Source: RUG11198 sp036342255
GTDB lineage: Bacteria > Bacillota_I > Bacilli_A > RF39 > UBA660
Assembly (NCBI GenBank): GCA_036342255.1
Contig: JAZAUS010000015.1
Location: 1 to 49,193 of the forward strand
DNA length: 49,193 nucleotides
Direction: 5' to 3'
Part shown: positions 25,065 through 32,864 of the stretch, piece by piece
Numbering within the stretch: the first letter of the stretch is position 1
Layout: the number at the start of each line of letters is the position of its first letter
Program-made: the position numbers and the translations under genes
Notes under the pieces: generated by a model
Told to the model about the DNA's origin: nothing
The model's input: only the letters and a program-made list of their open reading frames with translations
The model's database searches: none

Positions 25065-25568
25065 ATGTTTATTATTATTAGTATGATGTTATCTATTTTG
25101 ATTTTTTTTATAATTGCTGTTATATGTATTTCTATATATGCATTACTTCAATATATATTTGATAGTATTTTTATATATAAGATAATGAAAAAGAAAAATA
25201 AAAAAAATGCTATGATATCATGGATTCCTTATTATAATAAGGTTATTTTAGCAAAGATTGCTAAAAAAAAGTTGTTTGGGTGGATAATTTTTGTATTGCA
25301 TCTTATATGTGTATTTTTATTAATAGTATTGAATATTTTATTTCATGATACTTTAACTTCTTTATTTGAGATAATTATTATAATTATTGCTATGTTAGAA
25401 GTTATTATTTTTATTTTAAATATGGTTTTGTTCCATAAAATTATGAAGAGAGTTACTAATAAATATGTTGATTTATTAGTGTTATTAAATGTTTTTACAT
25501 TAGGAATTTTTAGGTCAATTATTCTATTTATGGTTAGAGATAATGATAAAATATTGATTGATGAATAA
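25065..25568 (+). CDS. Small polytopic membrane protein (DUF5684-like)
   Basis: A 167-residue protein with about four membrane helices. The cytosolic segment MISWIPYYNKVILAKIAKKK resembles the IPxYN-lysine motif of DUF5684-type membrane proteins of unknown function; this is pattern recognition, not a confirmed match. AAAGG precedes the ATG by about 12 bases. A strong terminator overlaps the stop codon. Confidence 0.65.
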   Translation: MFIIISMMLSILIFFIIAVICISIYALLQYIFDSIFIYKIMKKKNKKNAMISWIPYYNKVILAKIAKKKLFGWIIFVLHLICVFLLIVLNILFHDTLTSLFEIIIIIIAMLEVIIFILNMVLFHKIMKRVTNKYVDLLVLLNVFTLGIFRSIILFMVRDNDKILIDE

Positions 25569-25601
25569 ATATAGTTAAACAGTAGTTTAACTATATTTTT
25601 A
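25567..25601 (+). terminator. Terminator after the 25065 gene
   Basis: A perfect 14-bp stem AAATATAGTTAAAC/GTTTAACTATATTT with loop AGTA and T-run. Confidence 0.88.
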
Positions 25602-25602
25602 A

Positions 25603-25631
25603 TTGATTATTATAAATAATAATAGTATAAT
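25603..25631 (+). promoter_or_regulatory. Promoter of the MurJ-like flippase gene
   Basis: TTGATT (25603-25608), 17-base spacer, perfect TATAAT (25626-25631), immediately after the terminator. Confidence 0.65.
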
Positions 25632-25654
25632 TTTATTAGAGTGAGGTTATATTT

Positions 25655-27277
25655 ATGAAGAAAAATGGATTTATAGAAGGTACGATAGTTGCAACACTTG
25701 GAATATTAATAGTAAAGGTAATAGGTGTTATATATGTTATACCTTTTAACAATATTATTGGTGAAAGAGGGGGAGCTTTATATGGATATGGATATAATGT
25801 ATATCAATTGTTTTTAGGTATATCTAGTGCTGGTTTTCCTTTTGCTATAAGTAAGATTACTAGTGAGTATAATGCTTTAGGTTATAAAAAGGCTATAAAA
25901 GATACATATAGTATTGCTTTAAAAATTATATCTATAATATCAATTATTGCTTTTATTGTTTTGTTTATTTTTGCTCCTAGTATAGGTAAATTGATAATAG
26001 GTAATTCTACAGGTGGTAATACTTATAATGATATAGCATTTGTTATTAGATGTGTGTCTTTTGCTATATTGGTAATTCCATTTTTATCTGTTACTAAAGG
26101 TTTTTTGCAGGGACATAAATATATAACTCCTTATTCAATTAGTCAGGTTATTGAACAAGTTGTAAGAGTAATTATTATATTAGTTGGTAGTTATTTATGT
26201 ATGAGAGTATGGAAATTACCTATGAAATATGGCGTTGGTGTGGCTGTTTCAGCAGCTTTCTTTGGAGGATTAGTTGCTTATATATATTTAAGAATTAAGA
26301 TTAGTAAGGCTAAATTAATACCTAGTGATGATATTAAGGATAAAAAGAATATTACTAAGAAAGAGATAATTAAGAAAATTATTATGTATTCTGTTCCTTT
26401 TATATTAATTAGTTTAGTTAATAATTTATATATTACAGTTGATATGATATTATTATCACGTACTTTATCAGATATACTTCATACATCTGCTAAAGTAACA
26501 GAATCTATTGTTGGAGTGTATACTACTTGGGGTCTTAAGCTTAATAATGTTATATTGGCTGTGTCAACAGGACTTGTTACTAGTTTAATTCCTAATATTG
26601 TTACTAGTTTTACAAAAAATGATATGGATGATGTTAATGATAAATTTAATAAAGCTTTACAGTGTGTATTATTAGTTATAGTTCCGGTTACAATATTCTT
26701 TTCATTATTATCTAAGCCTTTATGGACACTGTTTTATGGTAAGAGCTATTATGGACCTATAGTATATAGAGCATTTGTGTATAGTGCGTTGTTTGGTGGA
26801 ATGTATACTATTATTGTAAATACTTTACAGGGAGTAAATAAATATAGATTAGTAATATATACTGTAATGGCTGGTTTGATAATAAATGGTTTGTTGGATA
26901 TTCCTTTAATGATTATGGCTGATAGGTTAGGTTTTAATCCTAGTTATGGAGCTGTAATGGCAGATATGGTAGGTTATTCAGTATCTATATTTTCATCTAT
27001 GTATGTTTTAGCTAAGAAATATAACTTTAATTATAATGAAACAATAAAAGTTTTGCCTAAGTATTTTGTTTCTTGGATAATATTTATATTTGTTATTGAG
27101 ATAGGTAAATTGATAGTACCTGTTAATTTAGGGAGTAGATTAATACAAATACCAATACTTTGTTTGTTTGGAATAATTAGTTTTGGTATATATTTTGTTG
27201 TTAATTATAATAATGGTAATTTGAAAAGAGTATTTGGTAAAAGAATAGATAATGTTTTGAAAAAATTAATGCATTAG
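25655..27277 (+). CDS. Lipid II / oligosaccharide flippase of the YtgP (MurJ)-SpoVB family
   Basis: A 540-residue, about 14-helix MOP-superfamily exporter. Bacillus YtgP, 544 residues, is a lipid II flippase; the opening FIEGTIVATLGILIVKVIGV with PFNNIIGERGGALYGYGYNVYQLFLGISSAGFPFAISKI matches that group, including the conserved Arg and the GxxG segments. With MurA, Mbl and GlmS in this window, lipid II transport is the likeliest role; a capsule-repeat flippase is the alternative. GAGTGAGG precedes the ATG. The unknown 27297 gene follows after 19 bases. Confidence 0.88.
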   Translation: MKKNGFIEGTIVATLGILIVKVIGVIYVIPFNNIIGERGGALYGYGYNVYQLFLGISSAGFPFAISKITSEYNALGYKKAIKDTYSIALKIISIISIIAFIVLFIFAPSIGKLIIGNSTGGNTYNDIAFVIRCVSFAILVIPFLSVTKGFLQGHKYITPYSISQVIEQVVRVIIILVGSYLCMRVWKLPMKYGVGVAVSAAFFGGLVAYIYLRIKISKAKLIPSDDIKDKKNITKKEIIKKIIMYSVPFILISLVNNLYITVDMILLSRTLSDILHTSAKVTESIVGVYTTWGLKLNNVILAVSTGLVTSLIPNIVTSFTKNDMDDVNDKFNKALQCVLLVIVPVTIFFSLLSKPLWTLFYGKSYYGPIVYRAFVYSALFGGMYTIIVNTLQGVNKYRLVIYTVMAGLIINGLLDIPLMIMADRLGFNPSYGAVMADMVGYSVSIFSSMYVLAKKYNFNYNETIKVLPKYFVSWIIFIFVIEIGKLIVPVNLGSRLIQIPILCLFGIISFGIYFVVNYNNGNLKRVFGKRIDNVLKKLMH

Positions 27278-27296
27278 GAAATTAGTGAGGTATTAT

Positions 27297-28820
27297 ATGG
27301 TTGATTCGAATAAGGTGAAAAAAATTAAGGAATTATATAAGAATGGGAACTATAAAGAAATAGCTTTATTTATTGAGCCTAATTTTAGAATATATAATAT
27401 TATAAGTGAATATGATGATTTAACTGAAGCTGAAAGAATTATTGCTGCTATTTCTTATTATATATATCGTATTAATAATCCTTTAATGGAAGTTTATTGG
27501 AATTTTGAAAAAAAGAATATAGATTTAAGATCGGAAATGTTTCATATAGGAGGATTAGATGAAGGTATTAAAGAATTAGTAGAGTCTAATAATGAATATT
27601 TTAAAGATAATGCTAAGTTATTTATAGATGTTGATTTTTTAAATAATTGTAATGCTAAATCTATTTTATATCTTTATAATATGGGATATAAAGATATAAT
27701 TATTGATGGGGTTAAAAATTATAAGATAAATGCTGGTTATTTGATTGAAGAATTGTTATCAATTGAAGAATTTAAAAATAGTATAATTACTAAAGATTTT
27801 TTGTTACATGGGTTTAATTGTAGATATAAGAATTATTTTTTAAATTTACCTAAAGATAGGAGATATTTGATAGGGTTATATGGAGCTTTTATTTTTGGTG
27901 ATAATAATTATAATGATGATATATATAGAAAATATGGTAAAAATTTGAAGGAGTTATTTAAGAATAATTTTCCAGAATTTAGTGATGTATTGATTGATAA
28001 ATTGATGCATTTATATGGGAAAGTTACATATCAATCTTTATGCTATGTAGTAAAAGAAGTGATAGAAGATAATAGTTATTTAGATAAGATGCAATCTATT
28101 GCTGATAAATATTTTAATCATAATATAGGAATAGTTCTTTCTTTTGTATATAAATATCCTAAGTTGTCATCAAGAATATTTGAAGATAATAATATTTCTT
28201 GGGAAATTGTTAGTAAGATTATTAGTTTATCTAATATTGGGACTTTGAGTAATATTGATGATTTGTCTGTGGATGATTTTTTGAAATGTGATATTGAAAA
28301 TTATTCTTATTCTTTTAAAGATGGTGTTAAGTCTAATAATAATATTATAGGGCCTCTTAATTTAAAAGATTCTATTGTTTTATATGATTATTGTTATGGA
28401 GTTGGTATTATTGATAAGAAAGGTGAATGGGAGGAATATTTTGTTAATTCATCACATTATGAGAAGTTGAAGAATATATATTCATATGATAATAATAAGC
28501 TTAATATAAAAGATGGAATGGAGCTGTTATATGATATTAATGCAAGTGGGGATATAGTTTTTACTACAGAAAATGCTGGATTGATAATATGGGTTCCTTC
28601 TGTAATAACAAATAAACAGATGAATAAGATGAAAGAGCAATTAAATAAAATAAGAAATATCGAGGGAGTAGAAATATATATTAGGGTTGCTAATCTTGAA
28701 AAAGAAAATGAATTTATAGATTTAAATGATGATATTCCTATGGATTTAGATAAGGCTATAGAAAGTATTAAATGGATTAGAGTAAAGGATAAATTGATAA
28801 AGGAATTGAATAAAGAATAG
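27297..28820 (+). CDS. Large hypothetical protein between the flippase and hrcA
   Basis: A 507-residue Asn/Asp/Lys-rich soluble protein with no signal peptide or membrane helix. Helical for most of its length, it changes near residue 350 to a part with strand-like segments (SIVLYDYCYGVGIIDKKGEW, then a GEWEEYF turn). I do not recognise the family. ATG 27297 follows GTGAGG by 6 bases; the in-frame start at 27285 lies within that site. It is co-transcribed with the flippase gene and ends at a terminator before the heat-shock operon. Confidence 0.7.
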   Translation: MVDSNKVKKIKELYKNGNYKEIALFIEPNFRIYNIISEYDDLTEAERIIAAISYYIYRINNPLMEVYWNFEKKNIDLRSEMFHIGGLDEGIKELVESNNEYFKDNAKLFIDVDFLNNCNAKSILYLYNMGYKDIIIDGVKNYKINAGYLIEELLSIEEFKNSIITKDFLLHGFNCRYKNYFLNLPKDRRYLIGLYGAFIFGDNNYNDDIYRKYGKNLKELFKNNFPEFSDVLIDKLMHLYGKVTYQSLCYVVKEVIEDNSYLDKMQSIADKYFNHNIGIVLSFVYKYPKLSSRIFEDNNISWEIVSKIISLSNIGTLSNIDDLSVDDFLKCDIENYSYSFKDGVKSNNNIIGPLNLKDSIVLYDYCYGVGIIDKKGEWEEYFVNSSHYEKLKNIYSYDNNKLNIKDGMELLYDINASGDIVFTTENAGLIIWVPSVITNKQMNKMKEQLNKIRNIEGVEIYIRVANLEKENEFIDLNDDIPMDLDKAIESIKWIRVKDKLIKELNKE

Positions 28821-28839
28821 TTTTATTATTCTTTTTTTT
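28812..28839 (+). terminator. Terminator upstream of the heat-shock operon
   Basis: Stem AAAGAATA/TATTCTTT (28812-28819 with 28827-28834), 7-base loop, T-run; the stop codon is in the stem. Confidence 0.75.
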
Positions 28840-28844
28840 ATTTT

Positions 28845-28871
28845 TTAGCAATAAAATGTTGACATTGCTAA
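28845..28871 (+). promoter_or_regulatory. CIRCE operator 1 (HrcA site)
   Basis: A 27-base inverted repeat with the exact CIRCE geometry (9-9-9): TTAGCAATA at the left and CATTGCTAA at the right, against the consensus TTAGCACTC-N9-GAGTGCTAA. It covers the -35 element. Confidence 0.82.
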
Positions 28872-28887
28872 AAAATAGTTTTATAAT
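28859..28887 (+). promoter_or_regulatory. Consensus promoter of the hrcA-dnaJ operon
   Basis: TTGACA (28859-28864), 17-base spacer, TATAAT (28882-28887): a full sigma-A consensus, expected to be strong and kept off by HrcA. Confidence 0.92.
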
Positions 28888-28891
28888 GAAT

Positions 28892-28918
28892 CTAGCATTC
28901 AAATATTTAAAGTGCTAA
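28892..28918 (+). promoter_or_regulatory. CIRCE operator 2 (HrcA site)
   Basis: A second 27-base CIRCE: CTAGCATTC-N9-AAGTGCTAA. It lies at and just after the predicted start of transcription and ends next to the AAGGAAGTGAT ribosome binding site of hrcA. Confidence 0.88.
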
Positions 28919-28931
28919 GGAAGTGATTTAG

Positions 28932-29927
28932 ATGTTGACGGAGAGGCAAAATAATATCTTAAGAGTTATAGTTGAAGAATATGTTAAAATGGCTAAGCCA
29001 GTTAGTTCTTCTAAGATATGTAAAGAGATTAATTGTTCTAGTGCAACGGTTAGGAATGAGATGGTTAGATTAGAAGAATTAGGTTTTTTAGAAAAAGATC
29101 ATTTTGCATCTGGTAGAACTCCTAGTGAAGAAGGATATAAATATTATGTTGATAATTTGATGAAACCTAAAGATATGACTGGTGAAGATATGTTAAAGCT
29201 TCAAACAATATTTAAGAATAATTCACTTGCTTTATCAGATACAATTAGAAAAAGTATTGAAATAGTATCAGAGATAACTAATTATACTTCTATAGTGTTG
29301 GGTAGTAGTGCTAAAGATAATAAACTTAAAAAAGTAGAAGTAATACCTCTTGATGAAAATAAAATATTAACAATGGTTATTACTGATAAAGGGGTTGTGG
29401 AACATAAGAATCTGTATTTACCTAATACTATTTCAATGGAAGAGGTTAGTAAGACAGTTGAACTTATAAATAAATTGATAGTAGGAACTCCTATTAATGA
29501 GGTATCAGAGAAGTTAGAATATGAAATTAAACCTATAATAGGTAAGTATGTTAAACAACATGAAGTTTTATATAATGCCTTTTATGATGCTTTTAGTGAG
29601 TTTTCTTCTAATAATAATGAAGTACATTTTGTTGGTAGAAATAATTTTTTGAAACAACCGGAATTTGAGAATATAGATAAAGTTAAGAAATTGTTATCGA
29701 AATTTGAAGATGTTAATAGTATAAGGGAAGAAGAAAATAATGGTATCAATATATATATAGGTAAAGATTCAGAGATATCTGATGATGTGTCTGTTATAAA
29801 GACTAAATACAATTATAATGGTGAAGAAGGTACAATAGCAATTGTTGGACCTAAGAGAATGGAATATGATCGTGTTGTAAGTTTACTTGATTATATAAAA
29901 GAAAATATTGGAGGCAGAGATGAGTAA
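28932..29927 (+). CDS. hrcA: Heat-inducible transcription repressor HrcA
   Basis: HrcA binds CIRCE operators and represses chaperone operons until stress. The 331-residue protein has an N-terminal winged helix (LTERQNNILRVIVEEYVKMAKPVSSSK, then SSATVRNEMVRLEELGFLEKDHFASGRTPSEEGY), the strongest family signature, followed by the GAF-like and C-terminal dimer domains (GTIAIVGPKRMEYDRVVSLLDYI). The ATG follows AAGGAAGTGAT. Two CIRCEs lie directly upstream, so it represses its own operon. The end overlaps grpE by 8 bases. Confidence 0.96.
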   Translation: MLTERQNNILRVIVEEYVKMAKPVSSSKICKEINCSSATVRNEMVRLEELGFLEKDHFASGRTPSEEGYKYYVDNLMKPKDMTGEDMLKLQTIFKNNSLALSDTIRKSIEIVSEITNYTSIVLGSSAKDNKLKKVEVIPLDENKILTMVITDKGVVEHKNLYLPNTISMEEVSKTVELINKLIVGTPINEVSEKLEYEIKPIIGKYVKQHEVLYNAFYDAFSEFSSNNNEVHFVGRNNFLKQPEFENIDKVKKLLSKFEDVNSIREEENNGINIYIGKDSEISDDVSVIKTKYNYNGEEGTIAIVGPKRMEYDRVVSLLDYIKENIGGRDE

Positions 29928-30549
29928 TAAAGAAAAAAATATAAAGAAAGAAATTAAAGAAGAGAAAGAAGTAGAAGAGAAGAATAAAGATTGTGAATGT
30001 AAATGTCAATCTGAAGATAAGAAAGAATGTAAGTGTGAAAATCATGAGCATAAAGAATGCAAAAAGGATAAAAAGGGATTTTTTAAAAAGGATAATAAAG
30101 AAGTAGAAGAGTTGAAAAATCAGGTTAGTGTGTTGAAAGAGTCACTTCTTAGAAATCAGGCTGAACTTCAAAATTATAAAAGAAGAAAAGATGAAGAAGT
30201 ATCAAAGATACTTAAGTATAAAGATGAAGAGTTAATTAAAGAACTTCTTGGAATACTTGATAATTTTGAGAGAGCTATAAAAATGGATGATAATGATTTA
30301 ACTGATGAAGTTTCTAGATTTTTAGAAGGATTTAAATTAATTTATTCTAATACTATTAATATACTTTCTAAATTTCAAGTTAAAGAGATTGAAGCTGAAG
30401 GGTTGGAATTTAATCCTGAATATCATCATGCAGTTTTGACAGATCATGATGAGTCAAAACCTGCTGGTGTAGTATTAGAAGTTTTACAAAAAGGATATAT
30501 GTATAAGGATAGAGTTATTAGACCAGCAATGGTTAAAGTAAATGAATAA
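29920..30549 (+). CDS. grpE: Nucleotide exchange factor GrpE with Cys/His-rich N-terminus
   Basis: GrpE releases ADP from DnaK. The 209-residue protein has a long coiled coil (about 60-110; LKNQVSVLKESLLRNQAELQNYKRRKDEE) and the C-terminal beta-domain (FNPEYHHAVLTDHDESKPAGVV, VLQKGYMYKDRVIRPAMVKV). The unusual part is residues 22-50: besides the normal charged disorder it has six cysteines (25, 27, 29, 37, 39, 47) and two histidines (42, 44), a metal-ligand-like pattern absent from typical GrpE. ATG 29920 follows GGAGG by 5 bases; the start overlaps hrcA by 8 bases. Confidence 0.95.
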   Translation: MSNKEKNIKKEIKEEKEVEEKNKDCECKCQSEDKKECKCENHEHKECKKDKKGFFKKDNKEVEELKNQVSVLKESLLRNQAELQNYKRRKDEEVSKILKYKDEELIKELLGILDNFERAIKMDDNDLTDEVSRFLEGFKLIYSNTINILSKFQVKEIEAEGLEFNPEYHHAVLTDHDESKPAGVVLEVLQKGYMYKDRVIRPAMVKVNE

Positions 30550-30559
30550 GGGAGTTAAT

Positions 30560-30814
30560 ATGGATAAAGAAAAAATAAGGGATATAGTATATATAATAGT
30601 TGCTATACTTGTTTCGGTGATTGCAGTTTATTTATTTATATGGTTACTTCCTGTTATAATAATTGCATTTTTTGCTTTATATCTTTATACTTTTATGAAG
30701 AGTAAGTCTAAAGATAAGGAAGAAACATTTTATAAGAAAAAAAATACAACTAAGAATAATAAGAAAAAAATAGTTATTATTGATGAAGAGAAAGATAGTG
30801 GGGACGGTGTTTAA
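30560..30814 (+). CDS. Small membrane protein 1 in the heat-shock operon
   Basis: An 84-residue protein: a short charged N-terminus, a hydrophobic stretch at about 9-46 that is long enough for two close helices and includes YLFIWLLPVIIIAFF, then a strongly basic tail (KKKNTTKNNKKK) ending in an acidic run. ATG 30560 is 5 bases after AAGGGAG. It is followed 2 bases later by another small membrane protein gene. I do not recognise the family. Its place between grpE and dnaK suggests heat-induced expression. Confidence 0.7.
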   Translation: MDKEKIRDIVYIIVAILVSVIAVYLFIWLLPVIIIAFFALYLYTFMKSKSKDKEETFYKKKNTTKNNKKKIVIIDEEKDSGDGV

Positions 30815-30816
30815 AA

Positions 30817-30984
30817 ATGGAAAATGTTAGAATCATCATTAATTTTATTTTATGGTTACTTCCAATTGTGTTAGTTTTAATATTGGTAGTAGCATTAGTA
30901 TTATGGATAATTAATTTAATAAAGAAGAATAATAAGAACAATATAGATGATAAAAAAATGAAGAAAGGTGATAAAAATGAGTAA
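30817..30984 (+). CDS. Small membrane protein 2 (55 aa) overlapping dnaK
   Basis: A 55-residue open frame starting MENVRIIINFILWLLPIVLV and continuing through one helix to about residue 36, then a basic, Asn/Lys/Asp-rich tail ending GDKNE. The stop TAA at 30982-30984 overlaps the dnaK start by 8 bases (ATGAGTAA), the same geometry seen at several real junctions here. A GGGGACGGTG site lies 8-15 bases upstream. It shares the WLLP followed by V/I pattern with the preceding small protein, so the two may be paralogues. Confidence 0.68.
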   Translation: MENVRIIINFILWLLPIVLVLILVVALVLWIINLIKKNNKNNIDDKKMKKGDKNE

Positions 30985-32800
30985 AATTATAGGTATAGAT
31001 TTAGGTACAACTAATAGTTGTGTATCAGTATTTGAAGGGGGAGAAGGAAAGGTAATTGCTAATGCTGAGGGTGGAAGAACTACTCCATCAGTAGTAGCAT
31101 TTAAAAATGGAGAAATGATTGTTGGTGAGAAAGCTAAAAGACAAGCAATTGTTAATCCTGAAACAATTAGTTCTATTAAGAGATTAATGGGTACTAGTAA
31201 GAAAGTAAAAGCTAATGGTAAGAGTTATTCACCAGAAGAAGTAAGTGCAATGATTCTTGGAGATTTAAAGAAGACTGCTGAAGCTTATTTAGGTGAGAAA
31301 GTTACGAAGGCTGTTATTACAGTACCAGCATATTTTAATGATTCACAAAGACAAGCAACTAAGAATGCTGGTAAGATTGCTGGATTAGAAGTAGAAAGAA
31401 TTATTAATGAGCCTACAGCTGCTGCTTTGGCATATGGTTTAGATAAACAAGACACTAATGAAAAGATTTTAGTATATGACTTAGGTGGAGGTACATTTGA
31501 TGTATCTATTCTAGAACTAGGAGATGGAGTGTTTGAAGTTTTAGCTACATCTGGTAATAATAAATTAGGTGGAGATGACTTTGATAATAGACTTGTTGAT
31601 TATATAGTAAAAGAAATTAAGAAAGAAGAAGATGTAGATTTATCTGATGATAAGATGGCTATGCAAAGAATTAAAGAAGCTGCTGAGAAGGCTAAGAAGG
31701 ATTTATCTGGTATGACTTCTACACAAATATCTTTGCCATTTATAGCACAGGTTGATGGTAATCCTGTTAACTTTGAGATGGATATTACAAGGGCTAAATT
31801 TGAATCTTTAATTTCTGATTTGGTAGATTCTACTACTAAACCAGTTAGAGATGCTTTAAAAGATGCTGGTATTAGTAAGAGTGATATAGATAAAGTTATT
31901 TTAGTAGGTGGATCTACTAGAATACCTATGGTTCAAGAATTAGTTAAGAAAGAAACTGGTAAAGAACCATCTAAGGGTGTTAATCCTGATGAAGTAGTAT
32001 CTATGGGTGCTGCTATTCAGGGTGGTGTATTAACAGGAGATGTTAATGATATAGTATTATTAGATGTTACACCATTATCTTTAGGAATTGAAACATTAGG
32101 TGGGGTTATGACTGTATTAATTCCTAGAAATACAACAATTCCTACTAGTAAGAGTCAAGTATTTTCAACAGCTGCTGATAATCAACCTGCTGTAGATATA
32201 CATGTATTACAAGGTGAAAGACCAATGGCTAGTGATAATAAGACACTAGGTAATTTCCAACTTACAAATATTCCACCAGCACCTCGTGGTGTTCCTCAAA
32301 TTGAGGTATCATTTGATATAGATGCTAATGGTATTGTTAATGTTAAGGCTAAAGATTTGGGAACTAATAAAGAACAATCTATTACTATTACTGCTACTAA
32401 TACTTTAAGTGATGAAGAGATTGAAAAGATGAGACAAGAAGCTGAAGCTAATAAAGAAGAAGATGAGAAAAAGAAAGAATTAGCTGATGCTAAAAATGAT
32501 GCAGAACAAATTATTTTCATGACTGAAAAAGCTATTAAAGATTTAGGTGATAAAGTAAGTGATGATGATAAAGAAGAAGCAGAGAAATTAATAGAGAAAA
32601 CTAAAAAAGCGATTGAATCTGAAGATGTAGAAGACATTAAGAGTGCAAAAGATAAATTATTAGAAAAAGCTAATGCATTTGCATCTAAAGTATATGAAGA
32701 AGCTGCTAAGAATAATCAAGCAAATGCAGATAATGATAGTGAAGAGGACAATAAAAAAGACGATGATGGCGTTGTAGATGCTGATTATGAAGAAAAATAA
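30977..32800 (+). CDS. dnaK: Chaperone DnaK (Hsp70)
   Basis: The ATP-driven Hsp70 chaperone, 607 residues, as in other Firmicutes. Nucleotide-binding motifs IGIDLGTTNSCVSV and LVYDLGGGTFDVSIL are intact, with the hinge VLLDVTPLSLGIETLGG and the C-terminal lid ending in an acidic GVVDADYEEK tail. The ATG at 30977 has AAAGGTGAT upstream and overlaps the 55-residue gene by 8 bases; an in-frame GTG-like start at 30968 is less likely. Expression is governed by the double CIRCE upstream of hrcA. A stem-loop without T-run separates it from dnaJ. Confidence 0.98.
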   Translation: MSKIIGIDLGTTNSCVSVFEGGEGKVIANAEGGRTTPSVVAFKNGEMIVGEKAKRQAIVNPETISSIKRLMGTSKKVKANGKSYSPEEVSAMILGDLKKTAEAYLGEKVTKAVITVPAYFNDSQRQATKNAGKIAGLEVERIINEPTAAALAYGLDKQDTNEKILVYDLGGGTFDVSILELGDGVFEVLATSGNNKLGGDDFDNRLVDYIVKEIKKEEDVDLSDDKMAMQRIKEAAEKAKKDLSGMTSTQISLPFIAQVDGNPVNFEMDITRAKFESLISDLVDSTTKPVRDALKDAGISKSDIDKVILVGGSTRIPMVQELVKKETGKEPSKGVNPDEVVSMGAAIQGGVLTGDVNDIVLLDVTPLSLGIETLGGVMTVLIPRNTTIPTSKSQVFSTAADNQPAVDIHVLQGERPMASDNKTLGNFQLTNIPPAPRGVPQIEVSFDIDANGIVNVKAKDLGTNKEQSITITATNTLSDEEIEKMRQEAEANKEEDEKKKELADAKNDAEQIIFMTEKAIKDLGDKVSDDDKEEAEKLIEKTKKAIESEDVEDIKSAKDKLLEKANAFASKVYEEAAKNNQANADNDSEEDNKKDDDGVVDADYEEK

Positions 32801-32811
32801 TAATGAATATT

Positions 32812-32843
32812 AAGATAAGTTCTAGGTTACTAGAACTTATCTT
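32812..32843 (+). other. Intercistronic hairpin between dnaK and dnaJ
   Basis: A perfect 14-bp stem AAGATAAGTTCTAG/CTAGAACTTATCTT with loop GTTA. No T-run follows, so it is more likely an mRNA processing or stability element, or an attenuator with read-through, than a full terminator. Confidence 0.75.
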
Positions 32844-32864
32844 ATACATGAAAGAGAGGTATTT

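Noticed and set aside
32296..32637. Minus-strand frame inside dnaK (and similar frames inside dnaJ, hrcA, mbl, essC and the first surface protein)
   Set aside because: These are low-complexity antisense shadows of clear genes without ribosome binding sites or recognisable motifs.
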